Shown piece after piece: positions 26,828 through 36,248 of a stretch of DNA of 64,000 nt; within the stretch, counting starts at the first letter, position 1, and the number at the start of each line of letters is the position of its first letter. Source of the DNA: Nostocales cyanobacterium HT-58-2 (GTDB taxonomy: Bacteria; Cyanobacteriota; Cyanobacteriia; Cyanobacteriales; Nostocaceae); NCBI GenBank assembly GCA_002163975.1, contig CP019636.1, positions 1,551,001 to 1,615,000 on the forward strand, given 5' to 3'. The notes below the pieces were generated by a model. It was given only the letters and a program-made list of their open reading frames with translations, had not been told where the DNA came from and ran no database searches. Made by a program: the position numbers and the translations under genes.

Positions 26828-27619
26828 CTATGCCCCCATTCCCGAATATCGCTTTAATCCCCGTCGCCATAGCAAACGATTCAAACCGAAAAATAGCAAA
26901 ATCCACCCCACCATTGACAAAAATCCCCGTCCTAGATCTACGGGTAGACCTACTAAAATACTTGCAGGAAAATCAATCATATAAGGAAACGGAGTGCAAA
27001 GTACGATCGCCCGCACAGGTTCAGGAAAAACCTCCAGAGGCGCAATCATTCCAGACAAAAATAAATAAAACAGAAACCAAAAATTTTCTACAGCACTAGC
27101 TCGTTCCGTCCAAAAGGCAAGCATTGCAAATGAGTATTGCATCACAAAACGCAAAGCAAAAGCTAGCACTGCTGCTAGTATGAATAGCAAAACATTTGCT
27201 AAACTTGGCAACCAAAAAGCCTGCGGGTAAAGGATAAAAAATATCACCAGTAGCAATACAGCAAAAGGTAAACGGGCAGCTCTTTCAGAAACATGGGATG
27301 CAATATGATGCCAAACTGGATCAATAGGTTGTAGTAAGCGAGGTGATAGTTTTCCTTCTACTATTTCCTTTTCAAACTCCCAAACGACCCAAACAACAGT
27401 GATTTGCCTGAGAAGAAAAACAGTAATAAAGTAACGGGTAAAATCTACAGGTGATAGACTGAAGCGCCCTCCTTGTGATGCTTGTATCCAAACTCCCATA
27501 AGAATAATTGGCAGAGAGTTTGCCAATACCCATAAAATGAGTTCCGCCCGATACTCAACCATGTAAGCGTAGTACACTGACAAAAATGTCAGGGCTTTCC
27601 TGAAAATTCGCTTCATCAT
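26828..27619 (-). CDS. ABC-2 family transporter permease
   Basis: A 263-residue membrane protein with six predicted hydrophobic segments (for example AELILWVLANSLPIILMGVW, FAVLLLVIFFILYP, NFWFLFYLFLSGMIAPLEVF, GFLSMVGWILLFFGLNRLLW). The pattern and the phrase FWTERASAVENFWFLFYLFL fit the ABC-2 (YadH/NodJ-like) exporter permeases encoded next to an ATPase. Substrate unknown. The start is ATG at 27617-27619; ATG follows immediately and TTG precedes it. The ATPase gene ends 53 bases upstream, so both are probably in one operon. Related systems use two different permeases; only one is visible here. Confidence 0.88.
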   Translation of the reverse strand: MMKRIFRKALTFLSVYYAYMVEYRAELILWVLANSLPIILMGVWIQASQGGRFSLSPVDFTRYFITVFLLRQITVVWVVWEFEKEIVEGKLSPRLLQPIDPVWHHIASHVSERAARLPFAVLLLVIFFILYPQAFWLPSLANVLLFILAAVLAFALRFVMQYSFAMLAFWTERASAVENFWFLFYLFLSGMIAPLEVFPEPVRAIVLCTPFPYMIDFPASILVGLPVDLGRGFLSMVGWILLFFGLNRLLWRRGLKRYSGMGA

Positions 27620-27672
27620 CAAGATTTAGTTATTAGTTTTTTTCTGTTACCCCAAACGAGCAAATTAGCCAT

Positions 27673-28659
27673 TTAAACGCTAACTACGCCTGCTTGAAAA
27701 ACTTGCCCAATCACTTCTTCGACTGGTGGCTCTGTCACTGTCAAATCGACAACATCTAAATCTGCTAAAATTCTTGCCACCGTGCGAGTAAGTTCCTCTT
27801 GCTGCACCATAAAACACACAGAGCGCCCTTCTATGTGTCGTAAATCACCGTACAACATCAGTTTTTCCTTAGGTAGAGGATTGGTTAACTCCAAATGAAC
27901 TTCCCGATAAGGGGCAAAACGTTCCAGCAGTCCATCTAAGCTGCCGTCATATATCAACTGTCCTTGGTGAATGAGCAGTACTCGCTGACACAAAGCTGTA
28001 ATATCAGCCATATAATGGCTTGTTAAGAGTACTGTCGCCTGATACCGCTGATTGTACTCGCGCAAAAAATCACGCACCCCGACCTGAGCATTTACATCCA
28101 GTCCCAGTGTAGGTTCATCTAAAAACAGGACTTGAGGACGGTGTAAAAGTGCTGCCAAGAGTTCCGCCTTCATGCGCTCACCCAAAGATAGCTTGCGCAC
28201 TGGTTGAGTAAGTTTGCCTTCCAGCGTCAGCATTTCGGTTAATTCCCCGACCCGATAACGGAACTCTTTATCAGAAATGTCATAAACAGCAGCGTTAATC
28301 TTGAGAGAATCTAGAGCGGGCAAGTCCCAAAGCAATTGCTGTTTTTGTCCCATCACCAAGGTAATTTTTTGCAAAAACGCTTCTTGGCGACGAAACGGAA
28401 TATGTCCTGCAACTCTGACTTGACCGCTAGAAGGATGAATCAGCCCTGTAAGCATTTTTAGCGTCGTGGTTTTCCCAGCACCATTTGGTCCCAAAAATCC
28501 CACAACCTCACCAGGTGCAATTTCAAAGGAAACATCTTGAACTGCTTTGATTTGTCGGTAAGTGCGGCGGAAAAAATGGGTAATTGTCCCTGCAATGCCT
28601 GGTTCTTTAACAGCGACAGGATAAAATTTGCTCAGGTTTTGAGCAATGATGATGGACAT
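27673..28659 (-). CDS. ABC transporter ATP-binding protein
   Basis: A 328-residue ATPase of the ABC-2 exporter class. Walker A GPNGAGKTTTL (about residue 55), Q-loop in VMGQKQQLLWDLP, signature LSLGERMKAELLAALLH, Walker B VLFLDEPTLGLD and the H-loop in TVLLTSHYMAD. The C-terminal extension from about 245 (YREVHLELTNPLPKEKL, SVCFMVQQEELTRTVARIL) is the regulatory-type domain seen in exporters of this class. The ATG is at 28657-28659. It begins five bases after the ABC1-kinase stop and precedes the permease gene. Confidence 0.95.
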   Translation of the reverse strand: MSIIIAQNLSKFYPVAVKEPGIAGTITHFFRRTYRQIKAVQDVSFEIAPGEVVGFLGPNGAGKTTTLKMLTGLIHPSSGQVRVAGHIPFRRQEAFLQKITLVMGQKQQLLWDLPALDSLKINAAVYDISDKEFRYRVGELTEMLTLEGKLTQPVRKLSLGERMKAELLAALLHRPQVLFLDEPTLGLDVNAQVGVRDFLREYNQRYQATVLLTSHYMADITALCQRVLLIHQGQLIYDGSLDGLLERFAPYREVHLELTNPLPKEKLMLYGDLRHIEGRSVCFMVQQEELTRTVARILADLDVVDLTVTEPPVEEVIGQVFQAGVVSV

Positions 28660-28664
28660 AGGTT

Positions 28665-30311
28665 TTAGCGTAGACGTCCCGATCGCAAAATACTAATGAT
28701 TAACCACAACCCTAACAGACTAGCGGCAGCAAATAACACATTGCTCAAAAAGGACAACTGCGATGTCCGTGCGTTGCTAGAAATAATTGCTGCGCCCATA
28801 ATCAGTGAACCTACTAGGATACTAAAAGAAAGACGATTGGCAGCATCATCTGTGGTGCGGCGAAAACTATCTAGACCTCGCACTGATAAATTCCACTGTA
28901 GAGATTCCGAGGTAATTCTCTCAAGCAGCAACTCTATCTGACGGGGAGATTGTAAAGTGAGACTTTTGAGATCCAAAGCTGTTCGCAAAAGAGAGCGCTC
29001 TGGACTATCGCCAAATAGCTGTCGGCGAAACAAATCTGTGAGTAATGGCTGAATTTCGTCGATAAAGTTCAACTCTGGATTGAATCCCCGTGCTACCCCC
29101 TCTAAATTAGCTAGGGTTTTGGCATATAAGCCCATGTTACTGGGCAAACGAATTTTATTGTTGCGAGCAACTTGCAAAAGTTCGTAGATGATTTGACTGA
29201 AATTGAGTTGAGACAAGCTCAAGTTGTAATACTTTCGTAGCATTCGGTCATAATCATTTTCCAGTTTAACCATAGTCACTGGCTGCGTAGACTCTGCAAG
29301 CTGCAAAGTTAACTGAGCGCATCGCTGAGCATCTAAATCAACAATTGCCAACAACATTTCTGTCAATATCTGCTGCGTACGGGGATCAAGCCGTCCCACC
29401 ATGCCACAGTCTAAGAGGGCAACGCGACCATCTTTGAGATAAAACAAATTCCCTGGATGGGGATCAGCATGAAAGAAGCCATCAATGTATAACTGCTGAA
29501 AGAAAGCGCGGAATAATAGGGTAGTAATTGCTTTGCGCTTTAGGGCAGGATCTTTGCCATTTTTGTCACTATCAAGATTCGCCGCCAGCAGAGGAACTCC
29601 GTCCAGCCACTCCATCACCAGTAATTTGGGTGTTGTCAAATCCCAATCAATTTCGGCAACAACTAATTGTGTGGGATCAAACCAACGACTTTGGGATAAA
29701 TTGCGTCGTAACTGGTCGGTGAAACTCGCTTCTCGGAGAAAATCCAACTCTGCTTCTAGCGCTTTGGTAAACTCTTCAGCTATGGATTTGATTTCATAAG
29801 TTTGCCCAAATTCAGTACGAGCCACTAAATCGGCAATTCCTTGAATTAAAGCGATATCTTGGGCAACAGTGACATCAATTCCTGGTCGTTGGACTTTGAG
29901 AGCGACTTCTCGACCATCTGCGAGTGTGGCTTTGTGTGTCTGGGCAATGGAGCCAGCTGCTACTGGAATAGCATTTATTGTGGTGAAGACTTCTTCTAAG
30001 GGGCGTTTGAGTTGTTTGCGAATGACAACTTCTATATCTGCCCAGGGAACTGGGGGCACCTCGTCTTGTAGTGTTGACAATTCCTCAATGTATGATGCGC
30101 TGAGTAGGTCTGGACGGGTAGAGAGTAACTGACCTAATTTGACGTAGACTGGTCCTAAATCCACCAGGATGTTTTTTAAAACAGCAGGTGTAGGTAGCTG
30201 AGGTTCATCAGCTTTACCTCCAGTCAACAGACGTCGCATATAGTCCCAGCCATTGCGAAGCAGGACTTCAATGATTTCTCTTTGACGAGGAACAGTTTGG
30301 GTGAGGAACAT
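28665..30311 (-). CDS. ABC1/AarF/UbiB-family atypical kinase
   Basis: A 548-residue member of the UbiB/ABC1 protein kinase-like family, which in plastids and cyanobacteria is linked to prenylquinone metabolism and stress. Family motifs: KLGQLLSTRPDLL (KxGQ), Ala-rich loop PVAAGSIAQTHKA, VALKVQRPG, catalytic FHADPHPGNLFY and metal-binding LLDCGMVG. Two hydrophobic helices lie at the C-terminus (LSFSILVGSLIMGAAII and VLFAAASLLGLWLIISILR). I use the ATG at 30309-30311; a TTG at 30333-30335 is possible. Directly upstream of an ABC exporter ATPase, five bases apart, which implies co-transcription. Confidence 0.93.
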   Translation of the reverse strand: MFLTQTVPRQREIIEVLLRNGWDYMRRLLTGGKADEPQLPTPAVLKNILVDLGPVYVKLGQLLSTRPDLLSASYIEELSTLQDEVPPVPWADIEVVIRKQLKRPLEEVFTTINAIPVAAGSIAQTHKATLADGREVALKVQRPGIDVTVAQDIALIQGIADLVARTEFGQTYEIKSIAEEFTKALEAELDFLREASFTDQLRRNLSQSRWFDPTQLVVAEIDWDLTTPKLLVMEWLDGVPLLAANLDSDKNGKDPALKRKAITTLLFRAFFQQLYIDGFFHADPHPGNLFYLKDGRVALLDCGMVGRLDPRTQQILTEMLLAIVDLDAQRCAQLTLQLAESTQPVTMVKLENDYDRMLRKYYNLSLSQLNFSQIIYELLQVARNNKIRLPSNMGLYAKTLANLEGVARGFNPELNFIDEIQPLLTDLFRRQLFGDSPERSLLRTALDLKSLTLQSPRQIELLLERITSESLQWNLSVRGLDSFRRTTDDAANRLSFSILVGSLIMGAAIISSNARTSQLSFLSNVLFAAASLLGLWLIISILRSGRLR

Positions 30312-30366
30312 GGGTTTAAAGGACCGCAGAGGCAAGAAAGGGTAGAGAGCAAGAGCAACAAAAGGA

Positions 30367-30663
30367 TTAAAAAGGTACGCAGCAGGGAATAACTATGCAC
30401 CTGAAGCCGTTTGTGGAACTCCTGGTTTCTAAGACTTTGCTTGCTTGAGCGCAATCCTTGAATCTTTGTAAAGATGATTGTACAGCTTCTTTTAAACTTT
30501 GCTCACTCAACATTCGTTTGACGTAATTGGAGCAGGAATCCCCACCGTGTAATAGACGATGGGAGCACGAAAATCTTTTATGAGGAGAAATATATTTTTG
30601 GTAAGCAATAATGCTGTTTATTGCCATGCTCTTGGCTAGAGGTTGATAACTATTGATTAGCAT
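30367..30663 (-). CDS. yidD: YidD-family membrane protein insertion factor
   Basis: A 98-residue protein of the YidD (haemolysin-like, DUF37) family, which assists insertion of inner-membrane proteins together with YidC. The signature is IIAYQKYISPHKRFSCSHR followed by LHGGDSCSNYVKRML, with the three conserved cysteines. The ATG is at 30661-30663. The C-terminus (RCIVIPCCVPF) adds cysteines not typical of the enterobacterial protein. It is upstream of the ABC1-kinase gene on the same strand. Confidence 0.85.
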   Translation of the reverse strand: MLINSYQPLAKSMAINSIIAYQKYISPHKRFSCSHRLLHGGDSCSNYVKRMLSEQSLKEAVQSSLQRFKDCAQASKVLETRSSTNGFRCIVIPCCVPF

Positions 30664-30742
30664 AATTGTTCAAATGAAATAGGAGACAGAAAAGTTATAC
30701 TGGTAAATACACCTTTTAAACCTCTGCCAAGAGTTTTAAGTT

Positions 30743-31807
30743 TTAAAGCAAGTGAGTAAAACGGGGATCGCTCTGCAGGGTTTTGAGGACTTGCTTAATC
30801 TCTTGAGTCCGGTCTTTTTTGACAATTAGGGTGACGTTGCGATCGCGCACAATCACCACATCTTCTAAGCCAACGGTCACAATAACATCGTCGTCATTTG
30901 AAGAATAAACGATCGCTCCCTGTGTATCGAGTCCCACATGAGTTGCTAACTCAACGTTAGCAGTGTCTTCTTTTTTCAGTAAACGTTCAATGGCATTCCA
31001 ATCTCCTAAATCATCCCAGCCAAAATCTGCTGGCAAGACATAGGCTATATCTGTCTTCTCCATCAAGGCATAGTCTATACTCTTTTTAGGTAGCTCTGGA
31101 TAAATATTGGACCCATATTTTTCTATCGGTTCAATAATTTCTGGAGAATGTCTGTGCAGTTCCTTGAGAACAATGCCTGCTTGAAAAATGAACATCCCGC
31201 TATTCCAGCTAAAGCGTCCCGTAGAAAGAAAATTTTCTGCCGTTTGACGGTCAGGCTTTTCAGTAAAGCGGTTGACGTGATAAGCTGGCAACTCATTAAA
31301 GCTACCAATCTTTTCGCCTTGTTCAATGTAGCCATAACCAGTTGATGGAAAGGTTGGCTTGATCCCCAGTGTCACAATTGCTGCTTGGTTTGTCGCCAGA
31401 TCTGTAGCTGCATTGATTGTGCGTGCAAATGCTTCTTGGTCGGCAATCCAGTGATCAGCGGGGAAAAAGCCGATGATAGCGTCTTCTCCGTAACGCTTTT
31501 TAATTTCCAAACTGGCCCAGGCAACTGCAGCGGCAGTATCCCTTCCCTGCAACTCGACAAGTAGATTGTCAGATGGTAGTTCAGGCAGTTGTTCTCGAAC
31601 TCCTTGAGCTATCTGACTAGAAGTGATAACCCACAAGTTTTCCCAACCGCCTGCAAGTTTAAGCAGTCGATCAGCGGTTGCTTGCAGGAGACTTCTGTTA
31701 CTGCCATCAAGATTCAGAAATTGCTTAGGGCGATTTTGGCGACTTAACGGCCAAAATCTTTCACCTTTACCACCAGCAAGGATGACAGGGAACAAGGGTC
31801 TAGTCAT
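30743..31807 (-). CDS. manC: Mannose-1-phosphate guanylyltransferase
   Basis: Makes GDP-mannose from GTP and mannose 1-phosphate, a precursor of fucose, exopolysaccharide and glycoconjugates. At 354 residues it has the nucleotidyltransferase domain and a short beta-helix end, without the phosphomannose isomerase domain of bifunctional ManC. Motifs: VILAGGKGERFWPLSRQNRPKQFL (nucleotide loop), GRDTAAAVAWA, FPADHWI (metal Asp), FTEKPD and FIWNSGMF-like FSWNSGMFIF. The ATG is at 31805-31807. It diverges from the LCP gene, another envelope polysaccharide function. Confidence 0.93.
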   Translation of the reverse strand: MTRPLFPVILAGGKGERFWPLSRQNRPKQFLNLDGSNRSLLQATADRLLKLAGGWENLWVITSSQIAQGVREQLPELPSDNLLVELQGRDTAAAVAWASLEIKKRYGEDAIIGFFPADHWIADQEAFARTINAATDLATNQAAIVTLGIKPTFPSTGYGYIEQGEKIGSFNELPAYHVNRFTEKPDRQTAENFLSTGRFSWNSGMFIFQAGIVLKELHRHSPEIIEPIEKYGSNIYPELPKKSIDYALMEKTDIAYVLPADFGWDDLGDWNAIERLLKKEDTANVELATHVGLDTQGAIVYSSNDDDVIVTVGLEDVVIVRDRNVTLIVKKDRTQEIKQVLKTLQSDPRFTHLL

Positions 31808-32048
31808 TGTGTCATAAAACCTTACTAAAGAACACTATAAGTGTACTGTGACAAACAAAAGTAATGAAGTATAAAGATGCTCATCAATGAAGTCAAAGAA
31901 AATAACACAAATGCATAACAAGAAAGGGTGAAGGGGAAAAGATGCAAGATAAAAATTTTACACTTGCGACTTCTTAACTTTAGATTTCAGGTGATCGTAT
32001 TAACTGGCAAGATTTGTAGCTTGCATTAACATAACCTTTAGGGAGTGG

Positions 32049-33500
32049 ATGAGTGGGGAGACTATAGTGGTGAAACAAGTGGCAGGTCAAGAAAATCAGG
32101 GGACATCTGGTGAATTACAACAATCCCCCAACCGGGTGATAGCAAGAAATCAAGACAATGTGTCACCTCAATTTGTAGCGTCTACAGGCTCTATTCCCAG
32201 CCAGCTTTACCATAGGTTGGGATTAGCCATGCCTCGATGGCTATTTTGGATACTGACAATTGTTGTAGGGATCACTTTATCGGGTTTGCTAGTATCTACC
32301 TTGGCACTTTGGACTCCACTTTGGAGTGACATAGACAGAACAGATGAAGAATTGGGATTAGGTGCAAAAGATCAAAAAATACCTCTGCCAGGAGAACTGT
32401 GGAGTAACATTTCCCAATACCATCTCACCCGACCAATGAATATTTTGGTAATGGGTATTGAACCAGTTCCTAGCAGTGTCAATGGCTCCCCGGAAAGTTT
32501 TTCAGGTCATAGCGATACGATACTGTTGATACGCGTTAACCCAAGCAACAAAACAATTCGGGTGCTATCGATACCTAGAGATACTATGATCGCTATTCCA
32601 GAACAAGGATTAACTAAGGTATCTGATGCTAACGTTAAGGGGGGTCCTGTCTTGGCAGCGCGGGTCATCAGCAGGACTTTGAGTAATGCACCTATTGACC
32701 GCTATATTCGTATATCCACAAGTGGCTTGCGACAACTGGTGGATCAGTTGGGTGGAGTCGAAATCTTTGTTCCCAAACCAATGGTGTATAAAGACGCAAC
32801 AGGACACTTTTCAGTGAATTTAGTCAGCGGTTGGCAAACACTCAATGGCGAACAGGCAGAACAGTTTGTGCGGTTCCGCGAAACAGGAATGGGGGATTTA
32901 GACAGAGTCCAACGACAGCAAGCACTTTTGGTGGGATTGCGCGATCGCCTCAACAGTCCTACTGTCTTACCCAGGTTGCCTCAACTTATCCGCGTTATGC
33001 GAAAGCAATTTGACACTAACCTGAAGCTCGAAGAAATGATGGCATTGGTGAACTTTGGCTTAAACTTAGAGCGTGATAATTACCAAATGACCATATTACC
33101 TGGCATTTTCAGCCGTCTTAGCCAAGACCCCAATAGCTACTGGTTAGATTTGACTGGAAGAGTTGACTTACTCGATGACTATGCTGGGGTAACATTAGCG
33201 CGTACCTCATCCAGTGTCAAACCGCTGACTAGCCTCAAAATTGCTGTTCAAAATGCTTCTACAACACCTCAATTCACGGAAAAAGTTATTAATAGTCTTA
33301 AACAAAATGGTTTTACAAAAGTTTACGCTGTGTCGGATTGGCCCGACACTCGCAGCGAAACTAAGATTATTGTCCAGAAAGGTAATCGGCAAGCAGGAGA
33401 ACAATTGCAACAAACTTTAGGTTTGGGTCAGGTTGAGGTGTCAGCGACTGGTGATTTGGAATCTGACATCACAATCCGTATTGGTAAAGATTGGAAGTAG
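32049..33500 (+). CDS. LytR-CpsA-Psr (LCP) family glycopolymer transferase
   Basis: A 483-residue membrane-anchored enzyme. Residues 1-60 are cytoplasmic and polar; a transmembrane helix follows (WLFWILTIVVGITLSGLLVS). The LCP catalytic domain covers about 130-290: GHSDTILLIRVNP, RVLSIPRDT, VDQLGGVEI, and the Arg/Asp-rich block RFRETGMGDLDRVQRQQ that binds polyprenyl pyrophosphate. A LytR_C domain follows (about 395-480; LKIAVQNASTTPQFTEKV). LCP enzymes attach glycopolymers to the wall; in cyanobacteria they probably handle exopolysaccharide or cell-wall sugars. TAGGGAG precedes the ATG. Confidence 0.92.
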   Translation: MSGETIVVKQVAGQENQGTSGELQQSPNRVIARNQDNVSPQFVASTGSIPSQLYHRLGLAMPRWLFWILTIVVGITLSGLLVSTLALWTPLWSDIDRTDEELGLGAKDQKIPLPGELWSNISQYHLTRPMNILVMGIEPVPSSVNGSPESFSGHSDTILLIRVNPSNKTIRVLSIPRDTMIAIPEQGLTKVSDANVKGGPVLAARVISRTLSNAPIDRYIRISTSGLRQLVDQLGGVEIFVPKPMVYKDATGHFSVNLVSGWQTLNGEQAEQFVRFRETGMGDLDRVQRQQALLVGLRDRLNSPTVLPRLPQLIRVMRKQFDTNLKLEEMMALVNFGLNLERDNYQMTILPGIFSRLSQDPNSYWLDLTGRVDLLDDYAGVTLARTSSSVKPLTSLKIAVQNASTTPQFTEKVINSLKQNGFTKVYAVSDWPDTRSETKIIVQKGNRQAGEQLQQTLGLGQVEVSATGDLESDITIRIGKDWK

Positions 33501-33507
33501 TTATTAG

Positions 33508-33539
33508 GAGCCACTGCGTTCCGATAAGACCAGCGGCTC
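33508..33539 (+). terminator. Hairpin after the LCP gene
   Basis: GAGCCACTG pairs with CAGCGGCTC (one mismatch in nine), starting eight bases after the LCP stop codon. No T-run follows. Confidence 0.45.
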
Positions 33540-33554
33540 ACAAAAGACAAGATT

Positions 33555-33650
33555 ATGAAAAAAATCTTACTTCGTATACTGGGATTGATTGTTATTTGGG
33601 GTCTTGCTTGGTTGTGGGTATTGCTCACTCCCAGTCCAGCTTATGCTTGA
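33555..33650 (+). CDS. Putative 31-residue membrane/signal-like microprotein
   Basis: A short frame with ATG at 33555 and TGA at 33648: a basic N-terminus (MKKILLRI), a hydrophobic helix of about 18 residues (LGLIVIWGLAWLWVLL) and the end TPSPAYA. The Ala-x-Ala end looks like a signal peptidase cleavage site placed right before the stop, or the whole peptide is a single-helix membrane protein. Codon pattern and hydrophobicity are gene-like, but the ribosome-binding site is weak. It lies between the LCP gene and a convergent cupin gene. No family recognised. Confidence 0.4.
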   Translation: MKKILLRILGLIVIWGLAWLWVLLTPSPAYA

Positions 33651-33699
33651 GCAAAAATAATTAACTTTAAAAATGATGTATCCTTGACTGCCACAACTA

Positions 33700-34200
33700 T
33701 CAAGCAGGAGGAACTAATTTTACCCCATACTTGGTCGTAGCGATTTCAACGGCTTTTTCGATTTCCTCGGGAGTTGGAGCGGAGACAAGAGCGCGCATTT
33801 CTTCCTCATTCATTGGCGCTTTCACTGGCTGACCCGCTTCTGCAAAAAACTGTTCAGGTCCTGCTGGTGTAATCCAGGCTAGCATTTTAGCAGGTTTTGA
33901 CCCGATGTTCTTAAAACCGTGGCTCTGACCTTTGGGAAGGTGAAGGAAGGTTCCTGGAGTTGCGACGATTGTCTGCTTGTCAAGTTGGTACTCAACTTCA
34001 CCCTCAAGAATATAGTGCGCTTCGTCTTGTTCATTAATGTGGGGTGGTGTCATGCTTTGCGGTTGCAGTACGACCTCGGTTAGCGAATATGCTCCACCTG
34101 TATCTTCCCCTACAGCAACAAAGGTGTAGAGGTCACCCCAAAACAAGTATGTGGAACCCTGACCTGGTTGAACTATAGTACCTTTGGAATTGACTGTCAT
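33700..34200 (-). CDS. Cupin-domain protein
   Basis: A 166-residue single-domain cupin, similar to small quercetin-dioxygenase-like cupins. Cupin motif 1 is PPHINEQDEAHYILEGEVEY (His, Glu and His metal ligands) and motif 2 is HLPKGQSHGFKNIG. The C-terminal helix (EEMRALVSAPTPEEIEKAVEIA) is typical of this subgroup. No signal peptide. The ATG is at 34198-34200, with AAGGAGAATC upstream on the coding strand, a good ribosome-binding site. Substrate unknown. It diverges from murJ. Confidence 0.85.
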   Translation of the reverse strand: MTVNSKGTIVQPGQGSTYLFWGDLYTFVAVGEDTGGAYSLTEVVLQPQSMTPPHINEQDEAHYILEGEVEYQLDKQTIVATPGTFLHLPKGQSHGFKNIGSKPAKMLAWITPAGPEQFFAEAGQPVKAPMNEEEMRALVSAPTPEEIEKAVEIATTKYGVKLVPPA

Positions 34201-34454
34201 TGTGATTCTCCTTATTGGAAATAATTTTATTTTTAATAGGTGTATTTCAAATCAACTGATGCTCTTTAGAGCAGTTTTGAGAATATTATTTGCAATGCAG
34301 TACAATGACCTTTCTTGCAAAAAACAACGTTAAGAATGGATACCGACTTACACCCCAACATTTCTGATTTTGTCAAAACTCCCCTGACAAACTCCTAAAA
34401 TTCAGGTTAAATGTTTCAAGATATGCGCCTTGAGAAAGCTGTCAGGTACGATTT

Positions 34455-36071
34455 GTGACACAACAACAAAAAGCCTCTCGTTCTTTTGCTGGAATTGCTG
34501 GCATTATTGCCGTTGCTACGTTAATTAGTAAATTTTTTGGATTGGTACGCGAACAAGCGATCGCCGCTGCTTTTGGTGCGGGGGCTGTTGTCGATGCTTA
34601 TAACTTCGCCTACATGATCCCCAGTTTTCTGTTGATATTGCTAGGTGGCGTCAACGGACCATTTCACAGTGCGATCGTTAGCGTCCTCGCCAAGCGCAAG
34701 CAAGAAGAAGCTGCACCCTTAGTCGAAACAATTACGACTTTGGTGGGTGGTTTGCTGCTTTTAGTGACCATTTTCCTGGTGATATTTGCCCCTAACTTAA
34801 TTGACTTAGTCGCACCAGGTTTAGATACCATTCCTAACGGAGCATCAGTAAAAGCAAATGCCATCCTGCAACTGAGAATCATGGCACCAATGGCAGTTTT
34901 AGCAGGACTGATTGGTATTGGCTTTGGAACTCTCAACACAGCAAATCAATACTGGCTCCTTTCCCTGAGTCCTTTATTTTCCAGTATTATTTTGATTTTG
35001 GGGCTTGGTATCCTCGCTCTGCAACTAGGTAACAAAATTAGCTCTCCTCAATATGCCATTGTAGGTGGAATGGTTTTAGCTGGAGGTACATTAGCTGGAG
35101 CGTTCTTGCAATGGTTAATACAGCAAATTGCCCAAGCACGAGCAGGGCTTGGCACATTCCGCTTGCGATTTAATTTTAAGCAGCCTGGGGTCAATGATGT
35201 ACTGAAAATCATGGGACCAGCAACCTTTTCCTCTGGGATGTTGCAAATTAACCTATATACGGATATGTATTTCGCATCCTTCATCCCCTCTGCTCCTTCT
35301 GGCTTGCGTTATTCCAATATATTGGTGCAAACCCCATTAGGAATTATTTCCAACATTATTTTGTTGCCTTTGTTACCAGTATTTGCTCGACTTGCAGAGC
35401 CAGATAATTGGCAAGAGCTAAAGTTGCGAATTCGCCAGGGACTCATACTCACTGCCCTTACTATGCTACCGATGGGTGCGCTGATGGTAGTGCTGTCTGT
35501 CCCCATTGTGCGGGTGGTTTATGAGCGTGGTGCTTTTACCCAAGCAGATTCAGGGCTTGTTTCTTCCATACTAATCGCTTCCGGCATTGGGATGTTTGTC
35601 TATTTGGGGCGAGATGTCTTGGTACGGGTGTTTTATGCTTTAGGTGATGGTGAAACACCATTTCGCATTAGTGTGATTAACATCTTCCTCAACGTCGTAC
35701 TAGATTGGATTTTCTTTAAACCTTTTGGTGCTCCCGGTTTGGTGCTAGCAACAGTTGGGGTGAATTGCAGTTCATTTTTGATGCTGTTGTGGTTGCTTGA
35801 TCGCAGGTTAAATGGATTACCTTGGCGAGAGTGGAGTTTGCCCATTCTAGGTTTGACTGCTGGTAGCATAGTTGCTGGTGTAGCAAGCTATGGCACTCTT
35901 GAGGTTTTGCAGCAGGTTTTAGGGAACAATGGTTTGCTCATTCAATTACTACAATTAGCGATCGCTGGTTTCGTTGGCATCAGCGTTTTTGCTGGCATTG
36001 CTGCCTGGATGAAATTACCAGAGGTCAATATTTTTGTCTCTCGTCTGCGTCAGCGTTTTTTGAAAAAATAA
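34455..36071 (+). CDS. murJ: Lipid II flippase MurJ (MviN)
   Basis: Inner-membrane flippase that moves the peptidoglycan precursor lipid II to the outer face. At 538 residues with about 14 hydrophobic helices it has the MOP-superfamily form. Family motifs: TLISKFFGLVREQAIAAAFGAG near the N-terminus, DAYNFAYMIPSFLLILLGG, PSGLRYSNILVQTPLGI, and the later VYERGAFTQADSGLVSSIL and RVFYALGDGETPFRISV. The start is GTG at 34455 (TQQQKASRS follows). A hairpin at 36133-36151 closes the unit. Together with the LCP, ManC and SpoIID-like genes it makes this stretch rich in envelope functions. Confidence 0.96.
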   Translation: MTQQQKASRSFAGIAGIIAVATLISKFFGLVREQAIAAAFGAGAVVDAYNFAYMIPSFLLILLGGVNGPFHSAIVSVLAKRKQEEAAPLVETITTLVGGLLLLVTIFLVIFAPNLIDLVAPGLDTIPNGASVKANAILQLRIMAPMAVLAGLIGIGFGTLNTANQYWLLSLSPLFSSIILILGLGILALQLGNKISSPQYAIVGGMVLAGGTLAGAFLQWLIQQIAQARAGLGTFRLRFNFKQPGVNDVLKIMGPATFSSGMLQINLYTDMYFASFIPSAPSGLRYSNILVQTPLGIISNIILLPLLPVFARLAEPDNWQELKLRIRQGLILTALTMLPMGALMVVLSVPIVRVVYERGAFTQADSGLVSSILIASGIGMFVYLGRDVLVRVFYALGDGETPFRISVINIFLNVVLDWIFFKPFGAPGLVLATVGVNCSSFLMLLWLLDRRLNGLPWREWSLPILGLTAGSIVAGVASYGTLEVLQQVLGNNGLLIQLLQLAIAGFVGISVFAGIAAWMKLPEVNIFVSRLRQRFLKK

Positions 36072-36132
36072 ATAATAGTCAGATAATGCCTTATATTATA
36101 CGTAAAAAACTTGGGTGCAGGCTCACCTAGCT

Positions 36133-36151
36133 GGGTGAAACAGTTTCACCC
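36133..36151 (+). terminator. Hairpin after murJ
   Basis: GGGTGAAA-CAG-TTTCACCC, perfect 8-bp stem, 61 bases after the murJ stop. A related GGCTCACCTAG word precedes it. Confidence 0.55.
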
Positions 36152-36248
36152 ACTTGGATAGCCTAAGTGTGTGAGGTCAAATTTTGTAAAGAAAGGGACT
36201 CTAGTACTAGAGAGTATGAATTGTATTGAAATCTGGTAAGAGAAACCT

